A stretch of 64,000 bases of DNA from Heterostelium multicystogenum (taxonomy: Eukaryota > Evosea > Eumycetozoa > Acytosteliales > Acytosteliaceae), in the NCBI GenBank assembly GCA_003667245.1, contig RCNN01000586.1:1-64000 (forward strand). Direction: 5' to 3'. Both the position numbers and the translations under genes were made by a program. The notes beneath the pieces were generated by a model. The model made no database searches, was not told the origin of the DNA, and saw nothing but the letters and a program-made list of their open reading frames with translations. Positions within the stretch are counted from its first letter, which is position 1; the number at the start of each line of letters is the position of its first letter. Shown in pieces: positions 60,307-64,000 of the stretch.

Positions 60307-61211
60307 CGCAACGCTTCCACCAACAGCGCAAACGCGGGCGAGGCCTGGCGGCGGCTGGGTAGTACAGGTGAAAGCCGGCAAACGGCGCACACCAGTCATC
60401 CAGCACCTGCACCAGTCGCCCGTCCGCCAGATAAGGCGCTACCAGGTCGGCAGGCACGTAGCTCAAGCCCAAGCCGTCGACCGCTGCCTTGAGCAATGGG
60501 TACACGCCATTGAAGGTCACCTGGCCAGACACCCGCACATTCAGGCTTTCATCGCCTTTCTTGAATTCCCACGCATACAGGCCGCCATTGTGGGCAGGCG
60601 CAAGTTGTTGCAGGCGTGATCGGTCAAGTCCCGAGGCGTGCGGGGGACCGGGCGCTGGGCAAAGTACCCGGTGACCCCACCACCAGCATGCGCATGTCCG
60701 GGCTGATGCGCTGGGCAATCATGCCCTGGGCCACATCTTCCCCAAGCCGTTACACCGGGTCGAAGCCGTGGGCGCGATGTCGACGAAGCCATTAGTCGCA
60801 ACACACCTCCACGACGATATCCGGGTACTGCGCCAGGAACGGTTTCAGCACCGGCCACAGGAATGAATTCCAGCGCGTGGTCCATGGCGTTTTGATGCGA
60901 ATGGTGCCGGACGGCCGGTCGCGCAAATTACTCAGACCTTCAAGCCCCACCTGGGATTTCATCGAAGTGCGGCCCGACCGTATCGAGATCAAGTGCTGTC
61001 CGGCTTCCGGTGGGTGGACACGCTGCGGGTGGTGCGAAGTCAGCAGGCGCAACCCCAGGCGCGCCTCAGGGCGCGGATGGTATGGCTCAGCGCGGACTGG
61101 GAACCCCGAGTTTGGCCGCCGCCTTGGTAAAGCTGCGCTCACGGGCTACCGAACCAGAAAGGCGAGCAGGTCGTTGGCGTTTTCCCTGAGCATTGCGTGA
61201 GTGATCCTCAT
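60294..61211 (-). CDS. LysR family transcriptional regulator, frame broken
   Basis: Start at 61211 (MRITHAMLRENANDLLAFL), HTH region around ERSFTKAAAKLGVPS in a second frame, sensor text PSGTIRIKTPWTTRWNSFLW, GLSYVPADLVAPYLADGRLV and QVLDDWCAPFAGFHLYYPA. End EALRYRG. About 305 residues. Six or more breaks make this the most damaged regulator here. Divergent from the aldo/keto reductase gene with 87 bases between, so it likely controls that gene. Confidence 0.75.
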
Positions 61212-61295
61212 AAGTATTTTTCGGATTCTAGCGGCTAATTATCACAATTCGTAACTGTTAGATTGGATTCAGTCCCCTAACCCTGGGAGACATGA

Positions 61296-62292
<997 letters not shown>

Positions 62293-62296
<4 letters not shown>

Positions 62297-62771
62297 AAAC
62301 CGGCCTCGCCGCCACTGCACTTTCACTCTCCCTATTCGCGTTGGATTCACCGGCACAGGAGACGCCCATTGCTGACCATCACGCCCAACGGTTCCCAGCC
62401 TTCAGCCAAAGGCCCGGCGGATTATTTCACCGGCACGGTACGCGTCGACTCACCGTTCAAGGGCACCGACGCCGCGCGTGTCACCGGGGCCTTTGTCACT
62501 TTCGAACCGGGCGCACGTACCGCCTGGCATACCCACCCCGCTGGGCCAGACATTGATCGTCACCGCAGGCCTGGGTCAGGTCCAGGAGTGGGGCCAGCCC
62601 GTGCGGGCCATTTGCCCCGGCGACACGGTATGGATTGCACCCGGTGTCAAGCATTGGCATGGCGCCACGGCGAACACCGCCATGACCCATATCGCGATCA
62701 ACGAAATGCTCGACGGCAAGGTGGTGGACTGGATGGAGCAGGTCAGCGACGAACAGTACGCCGCGCAGTAA
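62293..62771 (+). CDS. exported cupin-domain protein, frame broken
   Basis: Signal peptide [20 protein letters not shown] at 62293, then in a second frame [20 protein letters not shown] and [20 protein letters not shown] with the cupin His pair, [20 protein letters not shown] and [20 protein letters not shown]. About 158 residues. YdbB/TM1287-like quercetinase or carboxymuconolactone-associated cupins are similar. Starts inside the last codons of the reductase, so they share one transcript. Breaks near 62370 and 62540. Confidence 0.85.
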
Positions 62772-62777
62772 TCGGTT

Positions 62778-63642
62778 TCACCGCCGCAACTGCGGCTCGC
62801 CTTCAATGCAGCTCACCAGAAACTCCATCACCACCTTCACCGAAGGCGAGCGGCGCATATCCGGATACACCGTCAGCCAGATATCGCGAACCGGGCCTTC
62901 GGTGTTCGTTGCCAACCGCACCAATGCCGCGTCGTGATCACCCACCAGCGTGGGCAACACCACTGCACCTACCTGGGCCCGGGCGGCCATTTGCTGGGTG
63001 ATCAGGTCGCTGGCGGCGAAGGCAATCGTGCGGTTGCCGCGCACCTGGTGCATCCACGCCTGTTGGGGCAGGTGGTCGCGGGTGGCGTCATAGGCAATGA
63101 ATGTCCACTGTTCAGCGGGTAACTGCTTGAGCTCGGGCGTGGCATAGAGCCCGAAACGCACGGCGCCGACCTTTCTGCGTACCAGCGCTTCCTCATCGGG
63201 ACGCACCGTGCGCAGGGCAATGTCGGCTTCGCCTTTGTCGAGGGCGGCCAGCGTCGTCGAGGACATCAACACGATATTCAGCTTGGGATACTGCGCCTGA
63301 AGCGTGCGACATGGGGCGCGATGCAGTGGATGGCAATCGACGGCGGGCAACTGACCCGCACGGTGCCGGCCACTTCGATCGAGGCCACGCGGGACAGGCG
63401 CATCACTTCGGTAGCCATCTCGCCCATGCCGGCCGCCAGCTTCGCCAGTGCCAGGCCTTCCTCGGTGAGCGGTCGACTGCGGGGCAGGCGATCCACCAAC
63501 TTTACGCCGAGGGCTTTTTCCAGGGCATTGACGCGCCGGCCAACAGTGGCGTGTTCCACCTGCAGTTCGCGGGCGGCAGCCGACAGTGATTGGGTGCGCG
63601 CCAGCACGGTGAAGAAAATACAGATCCTGCCAGTCGAAACAT
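62778..63642 (-). CDS. LysR family transcriptional regulator, frame broken
   Basis: DNA-binding half: VLARTQSLSAAARELQVEHA and TVGRRVNALEKALGVKLVDR; sensor half: LMSSTTLAALDKGEADIALR, TVRPDEEALVRRKVGAVRFG; end SCIEGEPQLRR. About 288 residues. Breaks near 63615 and 63310. Convergent with the cupin gene (7 bases) and divergent from the quinone oxidoreductase, its probable target. Confidence 0.88.
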
Positions 63643-63748
63643 CGGGTTATTTCCGCACGGAGGGTGGGAGGTAATTGGGGAATTCTCGTACAGAGTAGCG
63701 CCTTTTACCATGGCGGCATTCCCACTGCAAACGGAGTTGTCCCGCGCG

Positions 63749-64000
63749 ATGAAAGCCCTCACCCTTGAAACCTACGGCGGCCCGGAAGTTGTTCAACTGC
63801 ACCACGATGTCCCCACACCTCAGGTGACACCCGGCCATGTGCTGGTCAAGGTGGCCTGCGCCGGGATCAATTTCATGGATGTGCACACCCGCCAGGGCAA
63901 AATACGCCAGCTCGGTGACCTACCGGTTAGGCTGCCGTGCACCCTGGGCATGGAAGGCGCGGGTGTGGTGGTGGCGGTAGGCGAGGGTGTGAGCCATCTG
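63749..64000 (+). CDS. quinone oxidoreductase (zinc-type MDR superfamily), partial at window end
   Basis: ATG 63749 gives MKALTLETYGGPEVVQLHHD, VPTPQVTPGHVLVKVACAGI, NFMDVHTRQGKYA, then TLGMEGAGVVVAVGEGVSHL. This is the N-terminal half of the catalytic domain of QorA-like NADPH:quinone reductases. A break near 63900-63930 disturbs TYPVRLPCTLGMEGAG. The gene continues past 64000. Confidence 0.85.
   Translation, partial: MKALTLETYGGPEVVQLHHDVPTPQVTPGHVLVKVACAGINFMDVHTRQGKIRQLGDLPVRLPCTLGMEGAGVVVAVGEGVSHL

Overview
The window looks like a chromosomal segment of a fluorescent-group Pseudomonas. The grounds are the high G+C content, genus-typical families (DUF6124, DUF2986, HglS, a YdcH-like protein, many LysR regulators) and ten copies of REP-type inverted repeats built on GAGCAAGC-type cores. 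I see no rRNA, tRNA, CRISPR array, insertion sequence or prophage. No single element dominates. It is a mosaic of small catabolic, transport and regulatory modules.

The sequence is full of single-base frame breaks. By my reading about three quarters of the genes are split, including transketolase, a central metabolic gene. Where a conserved motif lets me place the break, the sequence usually carries an extra base (transketolase, YdcH, sugar permease, EmrA-like, IorA-like, DhaK). I therefore treat most breaks as sequence errors, annotate whole gene spans as CDS and note the breaks.

Layout. 0-12 kb: DUF6124 gene with a structured leader, MFS transporter, serine hydrolase, AraC and LysR regulators, two LysE-type exporters, XRE-cupin regulator, PAS-GGDEF diguanylate cyclase, GST and a HigB/HigA-like toxin-antitoxin pair. 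12-18 kb: HxlR regulator with an EmrA/EmrB-like efflux pair, then an MFS/LysR divergon. 18-22 kb: a molybdenum hydroxylase with its iron-sulfur subunit and a three-haem cytochrome c. 22-29 kb: MsrA/MFS pair, then an amine or amino-acid ABC importer, a DAO-family oxidase and an Lrp regulator. 30-37 kb: chemoreceptor, LysR, EamA, SDR, transketolase. 37-47 kb: YdcH, 2-oxoadipate dioxygenase/decarboxylase, a large glucosidase, SCP2 protein, phosphatase, SohB and a haem-binding-like GlcG/MFS/LysR group.

47.7-56.9 kb is the most coherent module. It holds a ribose-type ABC importer, an SDR dehydrogenase, a zinc alcohol dehydrogenase, a split dihydroxyacetone-type kinase (DhaK+DhaL), and divergently an RpiB-type isomerase and a SorC-family regulator, with a perfect 20-bp palindrome in the shared promoter region. 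The parts match the logic of tetritol catabolism (threitol/erythritol to erythrulose to erythrulose phosphate to erythrose 4-phosphate), which I infer as its function.

57-64 kb: sulfonate-type binding protein, phosphatase, GFA protein, three LysR regulators, aldo/keto reductase, cupin protein and the start of a quinone oxidoreductase cut by the window edge.
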